Shown here piece after piece: positions 40,528 to 47,536 of a DNA stretch of 64,000 nt. The DNA is from DASRIA01 sp963768885 (GTDB lineage Bacteria; Actinomycetota; Thermoleophilia; Solirubrobacterales; JBBDJG01). The notes beneath the pieces were generated by a model. That model made no database searches, was not told the origin of the DNA, and worked only from the letters and a program-made list of their open reading frames with translations. The stretch's first letter is position 1; each line of letters opens with the position of its first letter. Both the position numbers and the translations under genes were made by a program. Location: assembly GCA_963768885.1 (NCBI GenBank), contig CAVYJN010000006.1:1178001-1242000 (forward strand). The letters run 5' to 3'.

Positions 40528-41946
40528 ATGCCCACCGCCCGAGCCGCCCGGCTGGTCCTCGCCTGCCTGATCGCCTTCGGCCTCGCCGCGCCGGCGGCGT
40601 CCGCGGCCCCGGCGGTCACCGAGTTCGCCGTCCCGACCGCCGACGGACAGCCGCTTGACATCACACAGGCGCCGGACGGGAGCCTCTGGTTCGTGGAGGG
40701 GAACGCGGCCAAGATCGGGAGGGTGGTCCCGAGCGACCCACCGGCGATCACCGACTTCACCACCCCCGAGTTCGGCGGGATGCCCGTCACCGGCCTCCAG
40801 CACATCACGGTCGGCCCGGACGGGAACGTCTGGTTCACCGGCGGCAACAACGTCGCGAAGGTGCCGCCCGGGAACCCGACCGGGGGCACGGCCTACGGCG
40901 GGCTCGGGATGATCGACGCGCGCGGGATCGCCGCCGGTCCGGACGGCAACCTCTGGATCGTCGACGCGGGCGCCGACGACGTGAAGCGCGTGACCATCAA
41001 CGGCGCCGCGGTGCCACCCGCTATTTCCGTCGGCGCCGGGTGCGGCCCGCGGAACATCGCCAGGGGCCCCGACGACAACATGTGGGTGACCTGCTTCGCG
41101 AACGGCAAGATCGTGCGGATCAAGGGCGACGCGAGCGTCGCGGACCCCTTCACGCTCGCTCCCGGCAGCACGCCCTGGGACATCGCCGCGGGCCCCGACG
41201 GCAAGCTCTGGTTCACGGGGCAGAAGCACGACGTGGGCACCATCACCACGGCCGGGTCGCCCACCGGCTTCACCAGCAAGGGCCTTGACCCGTTCGGCAT
41301 CACGCTCGGCGCGGACGGGGCGCTCTGGTACGCGGAGTTCGGCGACAGCACGATCGGCCGGGTCACCACGGCGGGCGTCACGAGCCAGGTCGGCGGGCTG
41401 AGCGCGAACGCCGGCCCCCGTTACATCACGGCGGGTCCCGCGAACACGCTGTGGTTCACCGAGCAGACGGCCAACAAGATCGGCCGGATCACGGGGATCG
41501 TGGAGCCGGGCGGCGGCGGCCAGGTCGGGCGCGACACCACCTTGCCGGTCGTGACCAAGGCGAGGATCTCGCCCAAGAACTTGATCGTAGGGCGGGGTGC
41601 GACTCCGCTGAAGGCGGTTCGCCGAAAGGGGGCCAGGATCTCGTTCACGCTCTCCGAGCCGGCCGCCGTCTCGCTGCGAATCGAGCGGGCGCTACGGGGC
41701 CGTCGCTCGGGACGTCGATGCGTGAGGCCGAAGCGAAGCCTCGCCAAGAAGCGCAGGTGCACGCGCTACAAGCGTGCGGGCACGCTCGAGCGCTCGGGCC
41801 GCCAGGGGCGCAACGCCGTTCGCTTCTCCGGACGCATCGGCAAGCGTGCCCTGCGCCGGGGCCGGTACCGCCTCACGATCACCGCGACGGATGCGGCGGG
41901 CAACAGGTCGAAGCCCAAGCGGACGAGCTTCCGGATCGTCCGGTAA
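40528..41946 (+). CDS. Secreted Vgb/NHL-like beta-propeller protein
   Basis: A 472-residue exported protein. The signal peptide ends near AASAAP. Blades of the virginiamycin-B-lyase type follow, each with GPDGNVWFTGGN, GPDGNLWIVDAG or GPDGKLWFTGQK followed by a (I/V)(G/K)R(V/I) strand. From about residue 355 comes the same basic, two-Cys C-terminal domain as in the two genes before (FTLSEPAAV, RRCTRYKRAG, DAAGNRSKPK). True Vgb cleaves streptogramin B; here the extra domain and export make antibiotic inactivation doubtful. It begins 2 bases after the previous stop. Confidence 0.78.
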   Translation: MPTARAARLVLACLIAFGLAAPAASAAPAVTEFAVPTADGQPLDITQAPDGSLWFVEGNAAKIGRVVPSDPPAITDFTTPEFGGMPVTGLQHITVGPDGNVWFTGGNNVAKVPPGNPTGGTAYGGLGMIDARGIAAGPDGNLWIVDAGADDVKRVTINGAAVPPAISVGAGCGPRNIARGPDDNMWVTCFANGKIVRIKGDASVADPFTLAPGSTPWDIAAGPDGKLWFTGQKHDVGTITTAGSPTGFTSKGLDPFGITLGADGALWYAEFGDSTIGRVTTAGVTSQVGGLSANAGPRYITAGPANTLWFTEQTANKIGRITGIVEPGGGGQVGRDTTLPVVTKARISPKNLIVGRGATPLKAVRRKGARISFTLSEPAAVSLRIERALRGRRSGRRCVRPKRSLAKKRRCTRYKRAGTLERSGRQGRNAVRFSGRIGKRALRRGRYRLTITATDAAGNRSKPKRTSFRIVR

Positions 41947-41971
41947 AGACGGGCAGCTATAGGCTGCTCCG

Positions 41972-43453
41972 GTGGCCCCCGAGCTCGTCGCGTTGGTCAA
42001 GCACGATTGCCCCGTCTGCGATCAGCTGCTGCCGGTGCTCGACGCCGCGGCGGCGCGGGGCGCGCCCGTGCGCGTGCTCTCGCAGTCGAGCCCCGAGGAG
42101 ACCGCCGGCCAGGCCGCGCGCCTCGGGCTCTCCACGGTGCCGTCCCTCGACGAGGACCTCGCGCTCTCGGAGCGCTATGACCCGGACGCGGTCCCGGCGG
42201 TGATGCTGCTCGACGGCGGTGTCGAGCAGGGCCGCGTCGAGGGGATCGCCCGCGAGCGGCTCGCGGCGCTCGCCGCGCGCGCGGACGTCGCGCTCGACCT
42301 CGGCGGGCTCCCCGAATGGCGCCCCGGGTGCGCGAGCCTCACGCGCGATCCACAGGTGGCCGCCTCGCTCGCCGCGCGCGCGGCCCGCCGCGAGGGCCGG
42401 ATCCGCTCGCGCACGATCGAGATCGGCGGGCTCGAGGACCCGTTCGAGGCATTGTTCGACCGCGGTCTCACGGACGGCCTGCCGGTCGTGCCGCCGACGC
42501 CCGAGCGGGTGGTGGCGATGCTCGAGCACACGAGCCGCGACCCCGGCGAGGTCGTCGGCGTCGTGCCGCCCTACGACGGCGAAGCGACCATCGAGAAGGT
42601 CGCGATCAACGCCGTGATGGCGGGCTGTCCGGCGGCGGCGCTGCCGGTGGTGCTCGCCGCCGTGGAGGCGGCGTGCGCACCGGAGTTCGCGCTGCACGGC
42701 CTTGTCGCGACCACCTACCCGGCCGGGCCGACGGTCGTGGTGAGCGGCCCGTACGCCGCGGAGATCGGCATGAACGCGGGCGGCAACTGCCTCGGCCAGG
42801 GCAACCGCGCGAACCTCACGATCGGCCGCGCGCTGCAGCTCGTCGTGCGCAACATCGGCGGCGGCAAGCCCGGTGAGGAGGACCGCGCCACGCACGGGCA
42901 GATGGGCAAGGTCGGATCCTGCTTCGCGGAGCTCGCGGACGAGGCGCCCTGGGAGCCGCTCGCCCAGGCACGCGGCGTGCCGGCGGGGGAGACCGGCGTC
43001 ACGTTGATGGCGACGGAGGCGCCGCGCGCGATCGTCGACCAGCTGGCGCGCGAGCCCGAGGGGCTGTGCGCCTCGCTCGCGCTCGCCCTCGAGTCGGTCG
43101 CGACGCCCAAGCAGCGGCTCGCGTTCGACGCGATGCTCGTGGTCGGCCCCGAGCACGGGCGCGTGTTCCGGGAGGCGGGGTGGAGCCGCGCGCAGGTGCA
43201 GGAACGCCTCCACGCGCTCACCCATCGGCGGGCGGGCGACGTGGTGCGCGGCGCCCTCGGCGCGCCGGAGGGGGTCGACCCGCAGTTCGTGAGCGACCCC
43301 GAGATGCCCGTCGCGAAGTTCGCGGCCGCCGACCGCATCCTGCTCGCCTACGCGGGCGGTGACGCGGGGCTCTTCTCGATGGTGTTCGGGGGCTGGGCCT
43401 CCGGTGAGATAGGCTCGGCGCCCGTGAGCAGGAGCATCGAGCCGTGGCGCTAG
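41972..43453 (+). CDS. Thioredoxin-like CxxC protein with large uncharacterised domain
   Basis: A 493-residue cytoplasmic protein. Residues 1-80 resemble a glutaredoxin/thioredoxin fold with the active site CPVC (13-16) and the cis-Pro-like DAVPAVMLLDGG. The rest (about 150-490) is a conserved-looking domain with GLPVVPPTPERVVAML, VAINAVMAGCPAAALPVVLA, MNAGGNCLGQGNRANLTIG and KVGSCFAELADE, which I cannot assign. GTG start. Its last 10 bases overlap the UGSC selenoprotein gene, so a redox partnership is likely by inference. Confidence 0.65.
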   Translation: MAPELVALVKHDCPVCDQLLPVLDAAAARGAPVRVLSQSSPEETAGQAARLGLSTVPSLDEDLALSERYDPDAVPAVMLLDGGVEQGRVEGIARERLAALAARADVALDLGGLPEWRPGCASLTRDPQVAASLAARAARREGRIRSRTIEIGGLEDPFEALFDRGLTDGLPVVPPTPERVVAMLEHTSRDPGEVVGVVPPYDGEATIEKVAINAVMAGCPAAALPVVLAAVEAACAPEFALHGLVATTYPAGPTVVVSGPYAAEIGMNAGGNCLGQGNRANLTIGRALQLVVRNIGGGKPGEEDRATHGQMGKVGSCFAELADEAPWEPLAQARGVPAGETGVTLMATEAPRAIVDQLAREPEGLCASLALALESVATPKQRLAFDAMLVVGPEHGRVFREAGWSRAQVQERLHALTHRRAGDVVRGALGAPEGVDPQFVSDPEMPVAKFAAADRILLAYAGGDAGLFSMVFGGWASGEIGSAPVSRSIEPWR

Positions 43454-43968
43454 AGACCCTCGAGGTCCTCGATCCGACGCCGGAGCGCGAGGCCGCCGGG
43501 CTGCCGCTCGCCGCACCCGCGGCGCCCGGTGCGCGCATCGCCCTGCTCGACATCCGCAAGCCCCGCGGCGACGTGTTCCTCGACGAGCTCGAACGACTGC
43601 TCGCGGAGCGCGGTCACGCGGTCGAGCGCACGATGAAGCCGACCTTCACGAAGCCCGCGCCGGTCGACGTGCGGCGCGAGATCGCCGCGCGCTGCGATGC
43701 CGTGATCGAGGCGCTCGCCGACTGAGGTTCCTGTGTGTCGTGCGGTCTGCGCGACGTGCTCGAGTTCGAACGGGACGGCAGGCCGGCGGTGCTCGTCGCC
43801 TCCGACGTGTTCACCGCGGCGGCGGACAAGCAGGCGCGGATGCTCGGCCAGCCCGCGGCACGCCGCGCGTTCGTGCCCCATCCGGTCCAGGACCGCACCG
43901 ACGACGAGCTGCGCGCGCTCGCGGGGTCCGTCGTGGACGAGCTGCTCGAGGCGCTCAGCGCCCGATAG
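43444..43968 (+). CDS. UGSC-family selenoprotein (in-frame UGA = selenocysteine)
   Basis: 174 residues if the TGA at 43723-43725 is read as selenocysteine 94. Upstream are ARIALLDIRKPRGDVFLDEL, a KP-rich stretch and RCDAVIEALAD. Then comes Asp-Sec-Gly-Ser-Cys, followed in the same frame by VSCGLRDVLEFERDGRPAVL and VASDVFTAAADKQARM to the stop at 43966. This is the layout of the UGSC (seleno)protein family, whose homologues have Sec or Cys at that site. No base change is needed, unlike the frameshifted genes here. A SECIS-like hairpin follows the UGA. A redox role is inferred. GTG start overlapping the CPVC protein by 10 bases. A standard reading stops at 43725 and loses half the protein. Confidence 0.85.
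43737..43755 (+). promoter_or_regulatory. Bacterial SECIS element
   Basis: The stem gtcgtgc / gcgcgac (7 pairs, one G-U) closes a five-base loop GGUCU. The first loop G is at 43744, with 18 bases between it and the UGA. SelB-binding bacterial SECIS hairpins need a G in the first loop positions at about this distance. The loop and its flanks (gc-GGUCU-gc) nearly copy the E. coli fdhF SECIS tip as I remember it. The element is within coding sequence, as expected in bacteria. Confidence 0.75.
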
Positions 43969-44410
43969 TCCGCACGAGGTCGCGCGCGTGCACGTCGAAG
44001 CCGCCGACCAGCTCGCGCAGGCCGGCAAGCGCGGCCCGCAGCTCCGGATCGCCGACCTCCACCGGGAGCATCGAGTCCTGGAGCGTCGCGAGCGCGTTGT
44101 CGGCGCGGCCGACCGCCTCCACGGCGCGGTCGATGAATCCCTTCGCGCCGATCGACGCGAGGCCGGGGGACCCGGTCTCGAACTTGCGCTGCGCCAGCCC
44201 GTGGCGCTCGGCGAACCCCGAGTGGATGCGCGTTGCGCGGCCGTAGGCGAGCTGCACCGGCCTGAAGAGGCCCTCCTCGAGCTCGTCCGCGCGGTGCGTG
44301 TCGAGCTGCTCGTACGCGGCGCCGAGCGCGGCGAGCGCGACCCCGATCTCGTCGGTCGCGTCCGCGAGCTCGTCGAGCAGCTGCTGCCGGCCTTCCGCTG
44401 TGGTCTGCAA
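43955..44410 (-). CDS. Hypothetical helical protein
   Basis: A 151-residue, mostly helical protein (QQLLDELADATDEIGVALAA, GFAERHGLAQRKFETG, FIDRAVEAVGRADNALATLQ) without signal peptide or Cys. The helices suggest a four-helix bundle. No family recognised. The start is uncertain: TTG 44410, 11 bases after the stop of the lipoprotein gene, is the first usable codon. Its 3' end overlaps the selenoprotein gene tail to tail by 14 bases. Confidence 0.6.
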   Translation of the reverse strand: MQTTAEGRQQLLDELADATDEIGVALAALGAAYEQLDTHRADELEEGLFRPVQLAYGRATRIHSGFAERHGLAQRKFETGSPGLASIGAKGFIDRAVEAVGRADNALATLQDSMLPVEVGDPELRAALAGLRELVGGFDVHARDLVRTIGR

Positions 44411-44421
44411 GGCCGGCGCGC

Positions 44422-45252
44422 CTAGCTGGCGTTCCCGCCGCCGATCTCGACGGCCCCGGAGGGCGCGCTGAGGTCGAGCGGCTCGTTGTAGTCGCTGAAG
44501 GTGGCCTCGTCCCCGGCGGTCGTCGGAGTGCTGTCGTCGCATTTCGGGTCCTGCTTGCCGCCGGGGCGCTCGGGCCCCGTCGCGAGCGTGCGCAGCGGGA
44601 GCGGCTCGCCAGAGGCCGCGACGAACAGCTTGCCCGGGTTGGTGCCCGGCCGATCGCCCTTGTCGACGATCACGACCGCCTCCTGCCCGTCGACGGTGGC
44701 CTTGCCGCCGTGCTCGAGCGTGCCGTGGCCCTTCACGAGGCACGCCGCGAGCGTCTTCGTGTCGAGGTCCTTGGTGACGCTCTGCAGCTCGCCCGAACCG
44801 GCCGGGGTCTTGAGCCACCGGTCCGCGAGCTGCTGGGCCGCCTGGCCGGTCCCCTGCTGGTTCCAGAAGGCCGCGTTGGCCTTGATGTACAGCGAGCCGT
44901 CGACGATGACGATCGAGGCCGTGGCGTCGCCCTGGCCGATCGTGAGCCGGAGCTTCGACGGGAGGCCGACGTCGGCCTTCACCTCCGTCGCCTTCTTCCC
45001 GGCGCCCTGCGTGCCCTCGAGGTGGAAGCTCTCAGCGCGCCGGAGCGCCGCGGCGGCGTCCGCGAGGATCGCCCGCGGCGGCTTGGACTCGATGCCGTTC
45101 GCGGCGTTCGAGCCCGAGTCCTTCGAGCCCGAGTCCTTCGAGTCGTCGCTGCCGCAGCCCACGACCGTCGCGAGCGGGACGAGCATCAGCACGGCTGCGC
45201 GACGGGCCCTCACCGCCCACAACGTAGCGATCGGCGCGGCGGTGCGACGCAT
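44422..45252 (-). CDS. LppX/LprAFG-like lipoprotein
   Basis: A 276-residue (263 if started at GTG 45213) exported lipoprotein with a hydrophobic stretch and lipobox VVGC, then a Ser/Asp-rich linker with the duplicated SKDSG unit. The mature part (AAALRRAESFHLEGTQG, IVIVDGSLYIKANAAFWN, VKGHGTLEHGGKATVDGQEA, KLFVAASGEPLPLRTLAT) resembles mycobacterial LppX/LprG-type lipid-binding lipoproteins. It would be processed by LspA. Divergent from the tetR gene 32 bases away. Confidence 0.75.
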   Translation of the reverse strand: MRRTAAPIATLWAVRARRAAVLMLVPLATVVGCGSDDSKDSGSKDSGSNAANGIESKPPRAILADAAAALRRAESFHLEGTQGAGKKATEVKADVGLPSKLRLTIGQGDATASIVIVDGSLYIKANAAFWNQQGTGQAAQQLADRWLKTPAGSGELQSVTKDLDTKTLAACLVKGHGTLEHGGKATVDGQEAVVIVDKGDRPGTNPGKLFVAASGEPLPLRTLATGPERPGGKQDPKCDDSTPTTAGDEATFSDYNEPLDLSAPSGAVEIGGGNAS

Positions 45253-45279
45253 CAGCGGGCAGCGAACTGTGATTCACTG

Positions 45280-45289
45280 TTCACGTGAA
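45280..45289. promoter_or_regulatory. Possible TetR operator
   Basis: The perfect palindrome ttcacgtgaa overlaps the GTG start of the TetR gene, with a partial copy (gattcac) 11 bases upstream. It lies in the 32-base space between divergent genes, where an autoregulatory operator would be expected. Motif and position only. Confidence 0.3.
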
Positions 45290-45857
45290 GATGCGTGAGC
45301 GGCTGCTGGCCGCGGGTCACGAGCAGGTGGCGTCGGGAGGATGGGCCGCGACCAGTGTCGTCGACGTGGCCCGCAGGGCCGGCGTGTCGACCGGCGCGCT
45401 CTATCGCCATTTCGCCGGCAAGGGCGAGCTCTGCGCCGAGATCTTCCGCGCGGCGGCCGATCGGGAGGTGTCGCTGATGCGTGAGATCGCCGCCCGCGAC
45501 GGCGACGCGCGCGAGCGCCTTGCCGCGTGCGTGGAGACCTTCTGCCGGCGCGCGCTGGCCGCCCCGACGCTCACCTACGCCCTGATGGCGGAGCCGGTCG
45601 ACCCCGCCGTCGAGCAGGCGCGGATCGAGAGCAAGGCGGCCCACCGGGCCGTGTTCGCGGGCCTGCTCGCGGAGGGCGTCGAGGCCGGCGGATGGCCGGC
45701 GCTCGACGTCGACGTGGCGGCCGGGGCGCTCGTGGGGGCGATGCAGGAGGCGGTCGCGCTCAACCCCGCGGGCGGCGACGCGCTGGTGGCATCGCTCGTG
45801 AGCTTCGCGCTTCATTCCGTCCAAGCCCAAGCACCAGATCGGAGTCTCCAGAGATGA
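45285..45857 (+). CDS. TetR family transcriptional regulator
   Basis: A 190-residue regulator. N-terminal TetR helix-turn-helix (VASGGWAATSVVDVARRAGV, then STGALYRHFAGKGEL) and a helical ligand-binding C-terminal domain. It overlaps the acyl-CoA dehydrogenase gene by 4 bases (ATGA), so it probably controls its own operon in response to an acyl-CoA or fatty acid. Alternative start at ATG 45291. Confidence 0.9.
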   Translation: MKMRERLLAAGHEQVASGGWAATSVVDVARRAGVSTGALYRHFAGKGELCAEIFRAAADREVSLMREIAARDGDARERLAACVETFCRRALAAPTLTYALMAEPVDPAVEQARIESKAAHRAVFAGLLAEGVEAGGWPALDVDVAAGALVGAMQEAVALNPAGGDALVASLVSFALHSVQAQAPDRSLQR

Positions 45858-47458
45858 CCACGATGCCGCGCACCGCAGCGACCGACACCCACGAGGTGAT
45901 CAACCAGTCGGAGCCGTTCGTCGACGTGAACGTGTTCGACTCCGACCCTGCCCTGCGGGAGGCGGTCGAGCGCGAGGGCGGCGGCTGGGGCGTCGACCGG
46001 CTGCGCGACTTCGGCCAGGTGGCGGGATCCGCGGAGGCCGACGGGCATCGCAGGCGGGCGCAGCGCAACGTCCCGGTCCTCCATCAGCACGACCGCTTCG
46101 GCCACCGCGTGGACGAGGTCGAGTACGACCCCTCGATGCACTGGATGCTGCGGCTCGGCATCGAGCGCGAGGTCGCCTCGCTCGCGTGGCGCGACCCGCG
46201 GCCGGGCGCGCACGTCGTGCGCTACGGGCTCTTCTACCTCATGAACCAGCTCGACACCGGCCCCTGCTGCCCGATGTCGATCAACTACGCGGCGACGCCC
46301 ACGATCCGCCAGGACGCAGCGCTTGCGTCGGAGTGGGAGCCGCGCCTCACGCTGCCCGACTACGACCGCTTCGCCCAGGCCGGAATGGTGATGACCGAGA
46401 AGCAGGGCGGCTCGGACCTGCGCGCCAACACCACCGTGGCCGAGCCGGTCGGGGACGGCTGGTACGAGCTCACCGGGCACAAGTGGTTCTGCACGCATCC
46501 CGTGTTCGAGATGTTCTTCACGCTCGCGCAGGCGCCGGGCGGGATCACCTGCTTCGTGGCGGAGCGCCCCCACCCGGGCTTCCGCCTCCAGCGCCTGAAG
46601 GACAAGCTCGGCGGGCGCTGCCTGGCCTCGAGCGAGGTCGAGTTCGACCACCTGCCGGCGCGCGCCCTCGGCGAGGAGGGTCGCGGCACCGCATTCATGA
46701 TCGAGCAGATCATCTGGACCCGGATCGACACGATGGTCGGCGTGGCGGGGATGATGCGGCGCCTGCTGAACGAAGCGGTCTGGCACACGCGCCGCCGCAG
46801 CGCGTTCGGCGCCCCGCTCGCCTCGCAGCCGGCGATGGTCAACGTGCTCGCCGACCTCGCGCTCGAGGCGGAGGCCGCCGCGCAGGCCTCGTTCCGTGTC
46901 GTGCGCGCCTTCGACGAGGGGGACCGCACGTTCGGGCGCATGGCGCTCGCGGTGATGAAGTACTGGATCTGCAAGCGCGGCGGCCCGCTCGCGGCCGAGG
47001 CGCTCGAGTGCCTGGGCGGCAACGGCTACATCGAGACCCAGCAGGCGCCGGTCGCCCAGTTCTACCGCGACATCCAGCTCGGCACGGTGTGGGAGGGCTC
47101 GGGCAACGTGATCGCGCTGGACGTGCTGCGCGCGATGGCACGCCAGCCCGAGAGCGTCGACGCGTTCATGGCGGAGTGCGAGTCCGCGCGCGGGGCGGAC
47201 CCGCGCCTCGACGCCCACCTCGACGCGACGCACGCCGCGCTCGCCGAGCTGAGCCGTGGCGAGCCGCAGTTCGCCGCGCGCGCGCTGGTCGAGGACATGG
47301 CGCTCGCGCTCCAGGCGTCGCTGCTGGTGCGCAACGGGCCCGCCCCGGTCGCGGACGCGTTCTGCGCGGCGCGACTCGGAGGCCGCCACCGCGCATTCGG
47401 CACGCTGCCGCGCGGCGTGGACGCGGCGCCGCTCGTGGACCGCGCGCTGGCGGCGTAG
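45854..47458 (+). CDS. Acyl-CoA dehydrogenase, AidB-like
   Basis: A 534-residue flavoprotein. GMVMTEKQGGSDLRANTT and GHKWFCTHPVFEMFFTLAQ are FAD/substrate-binding signatures; ALECLGGNGYIETQQAPVAQ and QLGTVWEGSGNVIALDVLRA match the AidB branch, which is longer than ordinary acyl-CoA dehydrogenases. The reaction is likely alpha,beta-dehydrogenation of an acyl-CoA; AidB itself is tied to alkylation damage. Co-transcribed with the TetR gene. Confidence 0.85.
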   Translation: MTTMPRTAATDTHEVINQSEPFVDVNVFDSDPALREAVEREGGGWGVDRLRDFGQVAGSAEADGHRRRAQRNVPVLHQHDRFGHRVDEVEYDPSMHWMLRLGIEREVASLAWRDPRPGAHVVRYGLFYLMNQLDTGPCCPMSINYAATPTIRQDAALASEWEPRLTLPDYDRFAQAGMVMTEKQGGSDLRANTTVAEPVGDGWYELTGHKWFCTHPVFEMFFTLAQAPGGITCFVAERPHPGFRLQRLKDKLGGRCLASSEVEFDHLPARALGEEGRGTAFMIEQIIWTRIDTMVGVAGMMRRLLNEAVWHTRRRSAFGAPLASQPAMVNVLADLALEAEAAAQASFRVVRAFDEGDRTFGRMALAVMKYWICKRGGPLAAEALECLGGNGYIETQQAPVAQFYRDIQLGTVWEGSGNVIALDVLRAMARQPESVDAFMAECESARGADPRLDAHLDATHAALAELSRGEPQFAARALVEDMALALQASLLVRNGPAPVADAFCAARLGGRHRAFGTLPRGVDAAPLVDRALAA

Positions 47459-47459
47459 C

Positions 47460-47492
47460 CCGCCGCGCCCGAGTGCTCGGCCGGCGCGGCGG
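47460..47492 (+). terminator. Hairpin after the acyl-CoA dehydrogenase gene
   Basis: A ten-pair perfect outer stem (ccgccgcgcc / ggcgcggcgg) with a small inner hairpin (cgag-tg-ctcg), starting 1 base after the stop codon. No U-run follows. A plausible intrinsic terminator for the tetR operon. Confidence 0.45.
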
Positions 47493-47536
47493 CTTGAGTC
47501 CGCGCCGGTCTTGTGTTACGAAGCGGTTCAAAGCTC

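Noticed and set aside
43444..43725. Reading the UGSC gene as a complete 93-residue protein
   Set aside because: It would end just before the Gly-Ser-Cys motif and leave a conserved same-frame tail and a SECIS hairpin unexplained.
43733..44425. A 230-codon plus-strand frame after the UGA
   Set aside because: It is a different frame from the selenoprotein continuation, overlaps a better minus-strand gene, and its sequence is low-complexity.
45106..45140. Short tandem repeat in the lipoprotein gene (SKDSG twice)
   Set aside because: A two-copy low-complexity linker after a lipobox is common and needs no special explanation.
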